A stretch of 64,000 bases of DNA from an uncultured Porphyromonas sp. GTDB lineage: Bacteria > Bacteroidota > Bacteroidia > Bacteroidales > Porphyromonadaceae. Positions within the stretch are counted from its first letter, which is position 1. Each line of letters starts with the position of its first letter. The position numbers were made by a program, and so were the translations under genes. Of the stretch, positions 1 to 7,650 are shown piece after piece. The notes beneath the pieces are model-generated. The model was not told the origin of the DNA. It saw only the letters and a program-made list of their open reading frames with translations, and searched no databases. Location of the stretch: the NCBI GenBank assembly GCA_934364985.1, contig CAKRMU010000004.1:1-64000 (forward strand), written 5' to 3'.

Positions 1-24
1 AATATAGGGTATCCGTTTTGAGGT
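1..24. repeat. Partial unit of dispersed ~23-bp intergenic repeat (cluster A)
   Basis: The window opens inside a copy of the repeat described under 5635-5718: AATATAGGGTATCCG followed by a TTTTGAGG-like spacer. The cluster is cut by the window edge, so the number of units is unknown. The rest of the 156-nt leader before meaB holds a possible hairpin (a CTTTTGGGG arm near 30 and a CCCCCAAAA arm near 71) that may end transcription of a gene upstream of the window, and a -7 promoter element. Confidence 0.6.
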
Positions 25-119
25 ACTTATCTTTTGGGGAACTAAATGGGGTAAATTATGTGTTGAGAGACCCCCAAAAAGATTGATTAAATAGTATTCT
101 GTGAAACGCTTAATTTTGG

Positions 120-127
120 TACCTTTG
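120..127 (+). promoter_or_regulatory. Bacteroidetes -7 element upstream of meaB
   Basis: TACCTTTG matches the Bacteroidetes -7 consensus TAnnTTTG and lies 29 nt before the meaB start. No clear TTG/TTTG is seen at the expected -33 distance, so only half of the promoter is supported. Confidence 0.5.
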
Positions 128-156
128 TGTAGAATGATAGATAGATACGTAAGGAT

Positions 157-1263
157 ATGAACTACCAACATCCAGAGAATGAACAGACTTACAAAGGGCT
201 AAGTGTGAATTCCGGTGTGGATAAAGCCCCTATAGTCAGCCCTTATTTTAGACCTCGCAAGAGGAGGATGCTGACCACTAATGAGTACGTGGAGGGTATT
301 CTCAATGGTGATAGAGCTATGCTCTCGCAGGCGGTGACGCTGGTAGAGAGCAGGTTGCCCGAGCATAGGGCTAAGGCTCAGGAGGTGATAGAACGTTGCT
401 TACCACACGCCGGTAAGTCTGTCCGTATCGGTATTACAGGCGTACCGGGTGCCGGTAAGAGTACCTCTATTGATGCCTTCGGGATGCACGTTTTGGAGAG
501 TGGACACAAGCTGGCAGTGTTGGCTATTGACCCGTCGAGTGAGCGATCTAAGGGCAGCATATTAGGCGATAAAACACGAATGGAGCGGTTGAGTAAAGCG
601 GAGGAAGCTTTTATTCGACCCAGTCCTTCTGCAGGCTCTCTTGGAGGCGTTGCCCGAAAGACACGTGAGAGTATCATCCTATGCGAAGCCGCTGGTTTTG
701 ATACTATCTTTGTGGAGACAGTAGGTGTAGGGCAGTCTGAGATCGCTGTCCACTCGATGGTAGACTTTTTCTTACTCATTCAGCTCGCGGGTACAGGCGA
801 CGAACTACAAGGGATTAAACGAGGTATAATGGAGATGGCAGATGGCATCGTTATCAACAAAGCGGATGGCGATAATGTGAAGCCCGCCGAGCTCGCCGCA
901 CAGCATTTCCGCAACGCTCTTCATCTCTTTCCGCCATCTGAGAGTGGGTGGACGCCCGAGGTCCTTACCTATTCAGGCTTTTACGATCTAAGGATTAAAG
1001 AGGTGTGGAATATGATAGATAGGTACATTGATTTTGTGAAGCAAAATGGTTATTTCTACCGGCACCGAAATGAGCAGACCAAGTATTGGATGTATGAGAG
1101 CATCAATGAAGCTCTTAAAAATAGCTTCTATACCAATCCTGAGATTCAAGCAGCCCTCCCTAATGTAGAGCGAGCTATCCTTGAGGATAAGATGAGTTCG
1201 TTTGTTGCCGCTAATCAGCTTTTGAAACTTTTTTATAACGATATTAAGCTCGAAGATGAATAA
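157..1263 (+). CDS. meaB: Methylmalonyl-CoA mutase-associated GTPase MeaB (ArgK family)
   Basis: This is a 368-residue G3E-type P-loop GTPase. Family members protect and reload adenosylcobalamin-dependent methylmalonyl-CoA mutase in the succinate-propionate pathway. The Walker A GITGVPGAGKST is at residues 92-103, the switch/Walker B segment ETVGVGQSE at 187-195 and the base-recognition NKAD at 234-237. The ~40-residue basic N-terminal extension before the helical segment is common in Bacteroidetes MeaB. The mutase genes themselves are not in the window. The gene overlaps the next small membrane-protein gene by 8 nt, so the two are probably co-transcribed from the promoter at 120. Confidence 0.95.
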   Translation: MNYQHPENEQTYKGLSVNSGVDKAPIVSPYFRPRKRRMLTTNEYVEGILNGDRAMLSQAVTLVESRLPEHRAKAQEVIERCLPHAGKSVRIGITGVPGAGKSTSIDAFGMHVLESGHKLAVLAIDPSSERSKGSILGDKTRMERLSKAEEAFIRPSPSAGSLGGVARKTRESIILCEAAGFDTIFVETVGVGQSEIAVHSMVDFFLLIQLAGTGDELQGIKRGIMEMADGIVINKADGDNVKPAELAAQHFRNALHLFPPSESGWTPEVLTYSGFYDLRIKEVWNMIDRYIDFVKQNGYFYRHRNEQTKYWMYESINEALKNSFYTNPEIQAALPNVERAILEDKMSSFVAANQLLKLFYNDIKLEDE

Positions 1264-1600
1264 CAAGTCACTCTACATGATTGAGAGCCTCATAGCTCTT
1301 GTTTTACTCCTTTTGGAGACCCGGGATATCCGCTTCGTGGAGCTCGTAGGGCGTACGTTGCTCTGCGGTGGTGCCCTTTACTACGTTTTTAAGCACTTTA
1401 CAAAGCAACGTGCTTTTACCCTATGGGTGCTGATCTTTTTACTCATCGGGCTTGCATATAATCCTGTTTATAAGCCTCATTGTGGTAATGTCGTCTGGAT
1501 CGTTTGTGACATAGTGACCATGGTAGCATTCTATTTCCTTTCCCTCCGAACTCCTGTTGATGAGGGAGTGGTGACCCGAGAAGAACCACAAGATTATTAG
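1256..1600 (+). CDS. Small four-helix membrane protein, DUF6804-like
   Basis: This 114-residue protein is strongly hydrophobic, with about four predicted membrane segments (around residues 6-21, 30-46, 55-68 and 78-95) and a short acidic C-terminal tail. The segment YNPVYKPH followed by W..CD resembles the 'FNP..P.H...W...D' pattern I associate with the DUF6804 family; that assignment is from memory and tentative. No function is known. It starts inside the end of meaB (8-nt overlap), which suggests translational coupling but not necessarily a shared function. Confidence 0.7.
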   Translation: MNNKSLYMIESLIALVLLLLETRDIRFVELVGRTLLCGGALYYVFKHFTKQRAFTLWVLIFLLIGLAYNPVYKPHCGNVVWIVCDIVTMVAFYFLSLRTPVDEGVVTREEPQDY

Positions 1601-1611
1601 GATATAATATG

Positions 1612-1619
1612 TATCTTTG
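1612..1619 (+). promoter_or_regulatory. -7 element for the glyQS-lpxB operon
   Basis: TATCTTTG fits the Bacteroidetes -7 consensus TAnnTTTG and sits 32 nt before the glyQS start, just after the preceding stop codon. The -33 element is not obvious. Confidence 0.55.
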
Positions 1620-1651
1620 TAGGCAACTTTTTAAAGACGATTTAAGGTATT

Positions 1652-3205
1652 ATGGCACAAGTGAACGAAGATAACCTCTTCAAAAAAATAGTAGCACATT
1701 GTAAGGAATACGGGTTCGTTTTTCCCTCGTCCGAGATATATGACGGGCTCGCCGCTGTCTATGACTATGGGCAGAATGGGGTGGAGCTTAAAAATAATAT
1801 CAAGCGTTATTGGTGGGAGTCTATGACCCTCCTCAATGACAATGTCGTAGGTATTGACTCCTCAATATTTATGCACCCAACGATTTGGAAGGCATCGGGG
1901 CATATCGATGCTTTTAATGACCCTCTGATTGATAATAAAGTATCTAAAAAAAGATATCGGGCTGATGTCCTTATTGAGGAGTATCTTGACAAGATTCAAG
2001 GCAAGATAGACAAGGAGATCGATAAGGCTGCTAAACGTTTTGGAGACGCATTTGACGAAGCTCAGTTTAGACAAACTAACCCTCGCGTTATTAAGTACCA
2101 AGAAGAATACGATGTCCTACATAAGACATTCGTAAAAGCCTTAGAAGATAACGACTTAGTGGGGCTTAAGCATTTGATTGAAGAGTGTCAAATCGTCGAC
2201 CCTATTAGTGGTACTAAGGAGTGGACAGATGTAAGGCAATTTAACCTGATGTTCGCAACAGAGATGGGTTCGACTGCCGATGGTGCGATGAAAGTTTACC
2301 TACGCCCTGAGACGGCTCAAGGGATTTTCGTTAACTTCCTTAACGTACAAAAGAGCGGTAGGATGAAAATCCCCTTTGGTATAGCCCAAATAGGAAAAGC
2401 TTTCCGTAACGAAATCGTCGCTCGCCAGTTTATATTCCGGATGCGAGAGTTTGAGCAAATGGAGATGCAGTTCTTTGTGGCACCAGGCACGGAGATAGAC
2501 TGGTTTAAGCATTGGAAAAATACAAGACTACGCTGGCACCAAGCCTTAGGATTAGGTGACGAGAAGTACCGATTCCACGACCACGATAAGCTGGCACACT
2601 ATGCCAATGCAGCCACAGATATTGAGTTCGAAATGCCTTTCGGCTTTAAGGAAGTTGAGGGTATCCACTCCCGCACAGATTATGATCTATCGAGGCATGA
2701 GGAGTATTCTGGCAAGAAGTTGAGGTATTTCGATCCCGAACGAGGTGAGAGTTATGTCCCTTATGTCGTGGAGACATCAATCGGTGTTGACCGTCTATTC
2801 CTTAGCGTGTTGTGTGGAAGCTATGAGGAAGAAACTTTGGATAATGGTGAGACTCGTGTCGTACTTCACCTGCCTCCAGCCTTAGCTCCGAAGAAATTAG
2901 CTGTGCTACCCCTCGTGCGTAAGGACGGACTTCCTGAGCTCGCACGTCAGATAATGGATGATCTTAAATACCATTTTGCTTGTGATTATGATGAGAAAGA
3001 CTCTATTGGTAAGCGGTATCGCAGGCAGGATGCGTTAGGCACACCATACTCGCTAACTGTCGACCACGATAGTATTGAGGATGGTACTGTTACGCTTCGA
3101 AATAGGGATACGATGGAGCAGGTGCGTGTACCTATAGGTGAGGTGAGAGGCATTGTAGAGGAAAAGGTGAGTATGCAATCGCTCCTAAAGAAACTAAATA
3201 AGTAA
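1652..3205 (+). CDS. glyQS: Glycyl-tRNA synthetase, homodimeric class II type
   Basis: The protein is 517 residues, the normal size for the alpha2-type glycyl-tRNA synthetase that charges tRNA-Gly with glycine. Class II motif 2 is seen around residues 250-275 (GKAFRNEI followed by MREFEQMEMQFF). Motif 3 is near residue 383 (TSIGVDRLF). The anticodon-binding domain occupies the last ~110 residues (PLVRKDGLPELA onward). The N-terminal insertion around residues 75-170 is typical of the archaeal/eukaryotic-like bacterial form. It begins a run of four genes, and its stop codon shares a base with the start of the following lipoprotein gene. Confidence 0.97.
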   Translation: MAQVNEDNLFKKIVAHCKEYGFVFPSSEIYDGLAAVYDYGQNGVELKNNIKRYWWESMTLLNDNVVGIDSSIFMHPTIWKASGHIDAFNDPLIDNKVSKKRYRADVLIEEYLDKIQGKIDKEIDKAAKRFGDAFDEAQFRQTNPRVIKYQEEYDVLHKTFVKALEDNDLVGLKHLIEECQIVDPISGTKEWTDVRQFNLMFATEMGSTADGAMKVYLRPETAQGIFVNFLNVQKSGRMKIPFGIAQIGKAFRNEIVARQFIFRMREFEQMEMQFFVAPGTEIDWFKHWKNTRLRWHQALGLGDEKYRFHDHDKLAHYANAATDIEFEMPFGFKEVEGIHSRTDYDLSRHEEYSGKKLRYFDPERGESYVPYVVETSIGVDRLFLSVLCGSYEEETLDNGETRVVLHLPPALAPKKLAVLPLVRKDGLPELARQIMDDLKYHFACDYDEKDSIGKRYRRQDALGTPYSLTVDHDSIEDGTVTLRNRDTMEQVRVPIGEVRGIVEEKVSMQSLLKKLNK

Positions 3206-3702
3206 TGAAAAGTAGCAGATATAATCTCATAATAAGTGCGGTAGTCGTTTTGCTCGCATTGGTAGGATGTAATTCCTTGGAAAACCCTACTGAGAATAGT
3301 CAGTACAAGAAAGACAACGAAGAGTTTGTGAATAATGCTGAGGCGAAGGGTTACACTAAGCTTTTGTTCCTTAACGCTAAGCACCCTATCTATTATAAGG
3401 TTATCAAGCAACATGAAAGTGAGGATGCACTTTACCCTTATCAAGATAGTGAGGTGAGCATTGATCTCAGTGGGCGTTTGATTAGTGGGGAAGTATTTCA
3501 AAAGCAGGGGGTGATTCCTGCTAAGGTTAGTAGTCTCATTTTAGGTATGCAGTACGCACTTCAGTCCATGAGAGTAGGGGATACGTGGGAAGTTGTTGTC
3601 CCTTATGAGCTGGGTTATGGTCCGTATAAAAAGGGTAATATAATCCAGGGGTACTCCACACTTATCTTTAATGTCACACTTGTTGATATCACAAAGCGAT
3701 GA
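3205..3702 (+). CDS. FKBP-type peptidyl-prolyl isomerase lipoprotein
   Basis: The 165-residue product has a lipoprotein signal ending at Cys22 (context LVGCNS), so it is probably lipid-anchored in the envelope. Residues ~85-165 form one FKBP domain: EVSIDLSGRLISGEVF, a central ILGMQYALQSMRVGD segment and GYGPYKKGNI, finishing with IFNVTLVDI. Such proteins catalyse cis-trans isomerisation of prolyl bonds and help fold exported proteins. It overlaps surE by 4 nt and shares one base with the glyQS stop. The domain lacks some active-site aromatics that I would expect in a strong isomerase, so activity is inferred from the family. Confidence 0.88.
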   Translation: MKSSRYNLIISAVVVLLALVGCNSLENPTENSQYKKDNEEFVNNAEAKGYTKLLFLNAKHPIYYKVIKQHESEDALYPYQDSEVSIDLSGRLISGEVFQKQGVIPAKVSSLILGMQYALQSMRVGDTWEVVVPYELGYGPYKKGNIIQGYSTLIFNVTLVDITKR

Positions 3703-4466
3703 CTACGAAGCGACCTTTGATACTCGTCAGTAACGATGATGGTGTCTTTGCAAAGGGCTTAGAGGAGCTCTATACTGCCTTGAGAGACTTAGGCGATATT
3801 GTGATTATTGCTCCTGATGGTCCCAGAAGTGGTTCGTCAAGTGCTATCACAAGCTCTGTACCTATTCACTACAATCTGGTGAGTACTGAGCCGGGCATGA
3901 CCATATATAGTTGTAGTGGTACGCCTGCTGATTGTGTCAAGCTTGCACTTAATGAGATACTACCCACTTTCCCAGACTTAGTGGTTGCGGGTATTAATCA
4001 TGGTGGAAATCAAGGTATTGCAGTCAATTATTCGGGTACTTTGGGAGCCGCCATAGAGGGAACGATTTGTGGCATTCCTTCGTTTGCTATCTCGTTGCTT
4101 CATGGCAAGCAGGATAGCGATTTTCTCTCCTGTTGTCGCTTCGCTCGTACGATTGCTCGTAAAGTCCTTAAGGAGGGCATCCCTAAAGGGGTTTACCTCA
4201 ATATCAATGTTCCGAATGTCCCTGAGGTGAGAGGCTTACGAGTTTGTAGCCAAGCGGAGGGTAGGTATGTGGGCGAATATGTCCGTCAGATGACCCCTAT
4301 GGGGCATGAGGTCTTTTGGCTCTCAGGAGAAATTAAGCTCTCAGAACCCGTCAATCGAAATTGGGATGTGGCTCTTTTAGATAAAGGGTATGCGACGCTC
4401 GTACCATGCAATATTGATGTCACGGATTACGAATTTATCCAAGAGATAAAGCACTGGGACGAGTAA
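3699..4466 (+). CDS. surE: 5'/3'-nucleotidase SurE
   Basis: The protein is 255 residues, the usual length for SurE, a metal-dependent nucleoside monophosphate phosphatase. Metal-binding residues of the family are visible: the Asp13-Asp14 pair in SNDDG, serines in GPRSGSSS (residues 41-48) and Asn100 in GINHGGNQG. The SGTPADCV and NYSGTLGAAIEG motifs are also family signatures. It overlaps the FKBP lipoprotein gene by 4 nt (ATGA) and is 1 nt from lpxB. The surE-lpxB pairing recurs in Bacteroidetes. Confidence 0.95.
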   Translation: MTTKRPLILVSNDDGVFAKGLEELYTALRDLGDIVIIAPDGPRSGSSSAITSSVPIHYNLVSTEPGMTIYSCSGTPADCVKLALNEILPTFPDLVVAGINHGGNQGIAVNYSGTLGAAIEGTICGIPSFAISLLHGKQDSDFLSCCRFARTIARKVLKEGIPKGVYLNINVPNVPEVRGLRVCSQAEGRYVGEYVRQMTPMGHEVFWLSGEIKLSEPVNRNWDVALLDKGYATLVPCNIDVTDYEFIQEIKHWDE

Positions 4467-4467
4467 G

Positions 4468-5577
4468 ATGAAGTACTTCTTCGTAGTAGGCGAAGCGAGT
4501 GGTGATCTCCACACTTCTCGGGTGATGAATGCTCTTAAGAGGAGAGACCCTTCTGCTCATTTTGCCTATATGGGAGGTGCTAAGATGCGATCGGAAGGTG
4601 GTGAGTGTGTTGTTGCGTCGGAGACCCTTGCTTATATGGGCTTCTTGGATGTGGCGAAGCACCTATCTCAGATCAGATATGCAGGACGACAGGTACAGCA
4701 GGCAATCATTGACTTTGCCCCTGATGTCGTGGTGTGTACCGATTATGCTTCGTTTTGCTTCCGGTACATACTCCCCTTTGTCCGAAAGCACCTACCTCGT
4801 ACTCGTATCGCTTATTTTATTCCGCCTAAGGTGTGGGCGTGGAAAAAAGGCAGAGTGAAACGCTTAGCCGGTGATACGGACCTTGTTCTTTGCATCTTGC
4901 CCTTTGAGGTTGATTTTTTACAAAAAAATGGGGTCCGGCATTGCGAGTACATCGGCAATCCTTCTTACGAGGAGGTGCAGGAATTTCTTACCAAACACAC
5001 ACCTAAAAATAGTCCCCCTTATATTGCACTTTTACCCGGAAGTCGGGCATCTGAAGTGCGACAAAACCTTCCTCTTATGCGTAAAGTAGCGGGTGCTTTT
5101 CCTGATTTAGACATAAAGATAGCTGCCACAAGCCATCTGTCAAAGGAGACTTATGGCGATCTTCTCAATGGCACGCAATTAGTGTGGGATGAAGCCTATT
5201 CAGTCGTACAGGGTGCCACTGCTGCTTTGGTGACCAGTGGTACTGCTACCCTTGAGACGGCACTTTTGGACACGCCTCAAGTGGTTTGCTATGCACACAG
5301 GATGGGTGTCGTCAGTAATTATGTCTTTGAGCACTTCTTTTCGGTCCCCTTTATCTCATTGGTCAATCTTATTGCGGGGCGAGAGGTCGTTCCCGAACTT
5401 TTTGGAGGAAACTTTAAGGGCAGCAAAATATTGGATTCCCTTGCTCCCCTGACACTTGATTCAAAGCAACGCCACGAAATGCTTAGGGGGTATGCTGATG
5501 TCCGTTCGGCAGTTGCCACACCTATTCCTTCGTCTCATGTTACTGCGGATGCACTAATAAATCTTGCGTCCAAGTGA
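4468..5577 (+). CDS. lpxB: Lipid-A-disaccharide synthase
   Basis: The 369-residue protein is a GT19-family glycosyltransferase. It joins UDP-2,3-diacylglucosamine and lipid X to form the lipid A disaccharide at the inner membrane. The N-terminal GEASGDLH (residues 8-15), the YMGGAKM segment, the central IPPKVWAWKKGR and the LLPGSRASEV nucleotide-binding region near residue 190 are all typical. It is the last gene of the glyQS-FKBP-surE-lpxB run. It shows that the organism makes a lipid A-based outer membrane. Confidence 0.96.
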   Translation: MKYFFVVGEASGDLHTSRVMNALKRRDPSAHFAYMGGAKMRSEGGECVVASETLAYMGFLDVAKHLSQIRYAGRQVQQAIIDFAPDVVVCTDYASFCFRYILPFVRKHLPRTRIAYFIPPKVWAWKKGRVKRLAGDTDLVLCILPFEVDFLQKNGVRHCEYIGNPSYEEVQEFLTKHTPKNSPPYIALLPGSRASEVRQNLPLMRKVAGAFPDLDIKIAATSHLSKETYGDLLNGTQLVWDEAYSVVQGATAALVTSGTATLETALLDTPQVVCYAHRMGVVSNYVFEHFFSVPFISLVNLIAGREVVPELFGGNFKGSKILDSLAPLTLDSKQRHEMLRGYADVRSAVATPIPSSHVTADALINLASK

Positions 5578-5634
5578 CATCCGTTGGCTACGGTAATAGA
5601 ATACTTTTTTTCGTAGTCTTATCATAAAGCAAAA

Positions 5635-5718
5635 GGATACCCTATATTAGCCAAGGTGAATATAGGGTATTCGTCTTGACAAATACTAAGTATCTGTTTT
5701 GGCTAATACCGAGTATTA
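5635..5718. repeat. Dispersed ~22-23-bp tandem repeat cluster B
   Basis: The 426-nt gap between lpxB and the PadR gene holds about four tandem units of 22-23 bp. Each unit pairs a palindrome-like core (examples GAATATAGGGTATTCG, CTAATACCGAGTATTA) with a ~7-nt pyrimidine-then-purine spacer such as TCTTGAC. Core orientation varies because the core is nearly self-complementary. The same units occur at 1, 26153, 34936, 43556, 52771 and 61677. Outside the cluster this gap holds only a weak promoter; no gene is visible. Confidence 0.8.
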
Positions 5719-5886
5719 GTTTTTTATTGATGCGGGATCACGTTGAAAGTATTTGTTAAGTCATCTCTCTCTATATATGTTATTGTGTGTCATTCTGTAT
5801 ATTAATTCTTTACAACTAAGAGGATGGTAATATTATCCTGATATCTGATTTTTTTTCTTTGATGAGTAAAATATTGGGTTGTTTGT

Positions 5887-5917
5887 TTTGCATATTACAT
5901 AATTTGTTGTATCTTGC
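5887..5917 (+). promoter_or_regulatory. Possible promoter of the PadR-PspC pair
   Basis: TTTG at 5887-5890 is followed after 19 nt by TATCTTGC at 5910-5917. The spacing is ideal, but the -7 element differs from TAnnTTTG at its last two positions. It lies ~87 nt upstream of the PadR gene. Confidence 0.4.
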
Positions 5918-6003
5918 ACCCGAAAGAGGTTAGGTATGGTGTACTAACCTTTTAGATAACTGATAGAATAAAGAGATATACTCACTATTAATAATGAAAG
6001 ATT

Positions 6004-6474
6004 ATGATGCAGTCGTTGGAAAAAACTAAGTCGCAGATGCGAAAAGGCGTCATTGAGTACGCTATTTTGCAAATATTGCGACACAGAGAAGCGTACAGCG
6101 TTGACTTGCTCAGTATTCTTAAGGAGAATGACCTTATCGTAGTGGAGGGTACGATTTATCCGTTGCTTACGAGACTACGTAAGGATGGGCTCATCAAGTA
6201 TACTTGGGTCGAGAGCAATCAGGGACCTCCTCGCAAATATTATGTGATTACCGATAAGGGTCGTGAATATCTACCTTCCCTAAAGGAGTTATGGGTGTCA
6301 ATGCGTGATTCGGTAGACAGTCTTGATAGCGATGACCCGACGTGGGGTAATGGCGATTCGCGTGTCGGTCTTGAGGTAGGTGAGGGTACATATGTCCTTA
6401 CAGACAAAGATGGGGTACGCTCCATCGAGGATGAGGATGTCGAGATGGAGGATGTCGAGAATGCAGATGAGTAA
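6004..6474 (+). CDS. PadR-family transcriptional regulator
   Basis: This is a 156-residue protein. Residues ~8-105 form a PadR winged helix: KGVIEYAILQIL (helix 1), the EGTIYPLLTRLRKDGLI recognition region and the wing GPPRKYYVITDKGREYL. PadR proteins usually repress a neighbouring membrane or efflux gene and dimerise through a C-terminal helix. Here the C-terminus is an acidic tail ending in EDEDVEMEDVENADE. It starts 21 nt before the PspC gene, and PadR-PspC pairs of this kind recur in Bacteroidetes, so it probably controls its own operon. Two adjacent ATG codons make the start ambiguous by one codon. Confidence 0.9.
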   Translation: MMQSLEKTKSQMRKGVIEYAILQILRHREAYSVDLLSILKENDLIVVEGTIYPLLTRLRKDGLIKYTWVESNQGPPRKYYVITDKGREYLPSLKELWVSMRDSVDSLDSDDPTWGNGDSRVGLEVGEGTYVLTDKDGVRSIEDEDVEMEDVENADE

Positions 6475-6495
6475 AAGACTAATAAACATTTTATC

Positions 6496-7563
6496 ATGAA
6501 AAAGACGATAAACATTAATTTGGCGAACCGCAATTTCTATATTGAGGAAGATGCCTATAAGCTCATTGATGAATACATTAGAGGTGTTAAGGAGTACTAT
6601 CGTGCTGATGACCCGGATGGTGAGATCGCTGAGGATTTTGAGATAAGACTTGGAGAACTTCTCAATGAAAAGAAGAAACTCGGGCACGAGGTAGTTACCC
6701 TTGACTTAGCCCAAGAGGTCATAACTCAGATAGGAAGAATCGAAGATCTTGACGAGCCTTTAGAGACTTCAGATGATGGTCAGAGTGAATTTAAGGGGTC
6801 GCAAAGACAGGAGAAGAAAAGTGAGCAACGGGCAGAGGAGACATCGCAAGCCGGTAAAGTGGAGCAAGTGCTCACGAAAAAACTATTCCGTGATCCCAAA
6901 AACAAGATCTTGGGAGGTGTGATTGCCGGTATTGCGGCTAACCTTAATGTAGATGCTTCGCTATTGAGGCTTGTTTATTTCTTATTCCTATTTACGCCAC
7001 TCAATTGGATCATGGTCCTTCTCTACATAATCGCGTGGGCTTGTGTGCCTAAAGCTGAAACGGCTACCGATCGGTTACGGATGGAGGGAAAGCCTTTGAA
7101 TAGCGAAAATTTGTGGAAGAGTATATCAAAGGATAATCCGGAGGTGCGTATTTCTGAGATTAAAAGCGAACCTAAGGAGGCTTCAGGGAGAGAAGAGGAG
7201 ACGAAGACTAAGAAACGCAATAATATCGTGTGGTGGATTTTTGCCGCCCTTTTACTTATCGGTGTCATTGCTACTCTGATATGGCTCATCTCGAGTATAG
7301 ACAATGGTTTTATTTTTGATTACGATATAGATGATTATTTAGGATACAATACTCAGACGGGGTGGATAATATTCTTAGGGCTTGTCCTCGCTTTCTTTTG
7401 TCTCTTATTTGTGGTACTTTTGGTCGCAGGTATCTTTTTTGTCGTCTACGTATTCCCGATTAGTTTGATCATTAAGTCTACATCTCTTCCTGGTGGCGTT
7501 AAGGCTTTGCTGATATGCATGTGGATTATTCTAACCTTCTTTTGGGTACTATTTTTTGTGTAA
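6496..7563 (+). CDS. PspC-domain membrane protein
   Basis: This 355-residue protein has three parts. Residues 1-~95 form a soluble N-terminal domain found in Bacteroidetes PspC proteins (INLANRNFYIEEDAYKLIDEY). A charged linker follows. The PspC domain is at ~128-187 (KKLFRDPKNKILGGVIAGIA, then a hydrophobic helix ending AWACVPK). The C-terminal part has three or four further membrane segments from ~240 to the end. PspC proteins act in envelope-stress sensing; here the role is inferred from the domain only. It follows the PadR gene by 21 nt. Confidence 0.88.
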   Translation: MKKTININLANRNFYIEEDAYKLIDEYIRGVKEYYRADDPDGEIAEDFEIRLGELLNEKKKLGHEVVTLDLAQEVITQIGRIEDLDEPLETSDDGQSEFKGSQRQEKKSEQRAEETSQAGKVEQVLTKKLFRDPKNKILGGVIAGIAANLNVDASLLRLVYFLFLFTPLNWIMVLLYIIAWACVPKAETATDRLRMEGKPLNSENLWKSISKDNPEVRISEIKSEPKEASGREEETKTKKRNNIVWWIFAALLLIGVIATLIWLISSIDNGFIFDYDIDDYLGYNTQTGWIIFLGLVLAFFCLLFVVLLVAGIFFVVYVFPISLIIKSTSLPGGVKALLICMWIILTFFWVLFFV

Positions 7564-7589
7564 GTATTAATTTTTAGTGATAAAGAATT

Positions 7590-7623
7590 GAGGCTACTCC
7601 TACTGGTATGTAGGGGTAGCCTC
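7590..7623. terminator. Bidirectional terminator hairpin between converging genes
   Basis: GAGGCTACTCCT and AGGGGTAGCCTC form a 12-bp stem with one wobble pair and a ~10-nt loop. The hairpin lies between the converging PspC and S9 peptidase genes, so it could serve both strands. Confidence 0.75.
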
Positions 7624-7650
7624 TATTGTTACTCGTATATGCGAGAAACC

